A DNA stretch of 64,000 nt from Gracilaria vermiculophylla. Taxonomy: Eukaryota > Rhodophyta > Florideophyceae > Gracilariales > Gracilariaceae. Shown in pieces: positions 63,891 to 64,000 of the stretch. Every line of letters starts with the position of its first letter. Positions within the stretch are counted from its first letter, which is position 1. The notes under the pieces are model-generated. The model worked only from the letters and a program-made list of their open reading frames with translations. It was not told the origin of the DNA and ran no database searches. The stretch covers positions 2,112,275 through 2,176,274 of the forward strand of contig JAHNZQ020003147.1 of assembly GCA_019155205.2 (NCBI GenBank), written 5' to 3'. The position numbers and the translations under genes were made by a program.

Positions 63891-64000
63891 GGTGGTGTGG
63901 TTGTTTGCGGGGGTTCGGGACGAGGGCTCGGGTGAAGGGGAGGTGGTGGCCGAGGCGACAGAAGAGAGGGAGGTGCGCTTCGCAGAGGGTTTTGAAGTGG

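Overview
The window comes from the nuclear genome of a photosynthetic eukaryote. The best guess is a red alga (inference): it has a nuclear magnesium-chelatase D subunit, a Tic22 plastid-import factor, a plastid-type TerC, a uroporphyrinogen decarboxylase with a transit-like leader, an ER FKBP, an ER syntaxin 18 and a complex I assembly factor. Introns are rare. I found only three short GT-AG introns (79, 63 and 85 nt) in about 14 genes.

The window has two parts. Positions 1 to about 37,000 are a nested transposable-element island with no host gene that I can recognise. In order it holds: a Tc1/mariner relic; a second Tc1/mariner (DD34E) transposase split by an insertion of about 0.86 kb; a Ty3/gypsy chromovirus 'A' (4629-15767) inserted into an LTR of a second family 'B'; further B LTRs and a relic 'C'; a near-complete B chromovirus on the minus strand (18526-28876); a decayed piggyBac-like element; and a two-gene PIF/Harbinger element interrupted by two solo B LTRs with perfect 5-bp target duplications. 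All element genes carry stops, frameshifts or lost catalytic residues. A and B share two unusual traits: nearly the same primer-binding site, and an extra gene on the opposite strand between the chromodomain and the 3' LTR. The antisense genes appear related in sequence. This is the most interesting signal I found.

Positions about 37,800-64,000 are compact host sequence. The genes are FKBP2-like PPIase, Lin0512-family protein, DUF639/GRAM-like membrane protein, GPAT9-like acyltransferase, a standalone allophanate-hydrolase C-terminal domain, uroporphyrinogen decarboxylase (hemE), a type II membrane glycosyltransferase, syntaxin-18, NDUFAF6, TerC, chlD, RlmH, hypoxanthine phosphoribosyltransferase, Tic22, and a Ser/Ala/Lys-repeat protein with a cysteine-rich tail that may continue past the window edge. 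Four pairs are head to head (FKBP/Lin0512, DUF639/GPAT9, allophanate domain/hemE, TerC/chlD), which suggests shared promoters. hemE and chlD both belong to tetrapyrrole/chlorophyll synthesis, and TerC and Tic22 serve plastid membranes. Where the upstream-most in-frame codon was not ATG I moved the start to the first plausible ATG.
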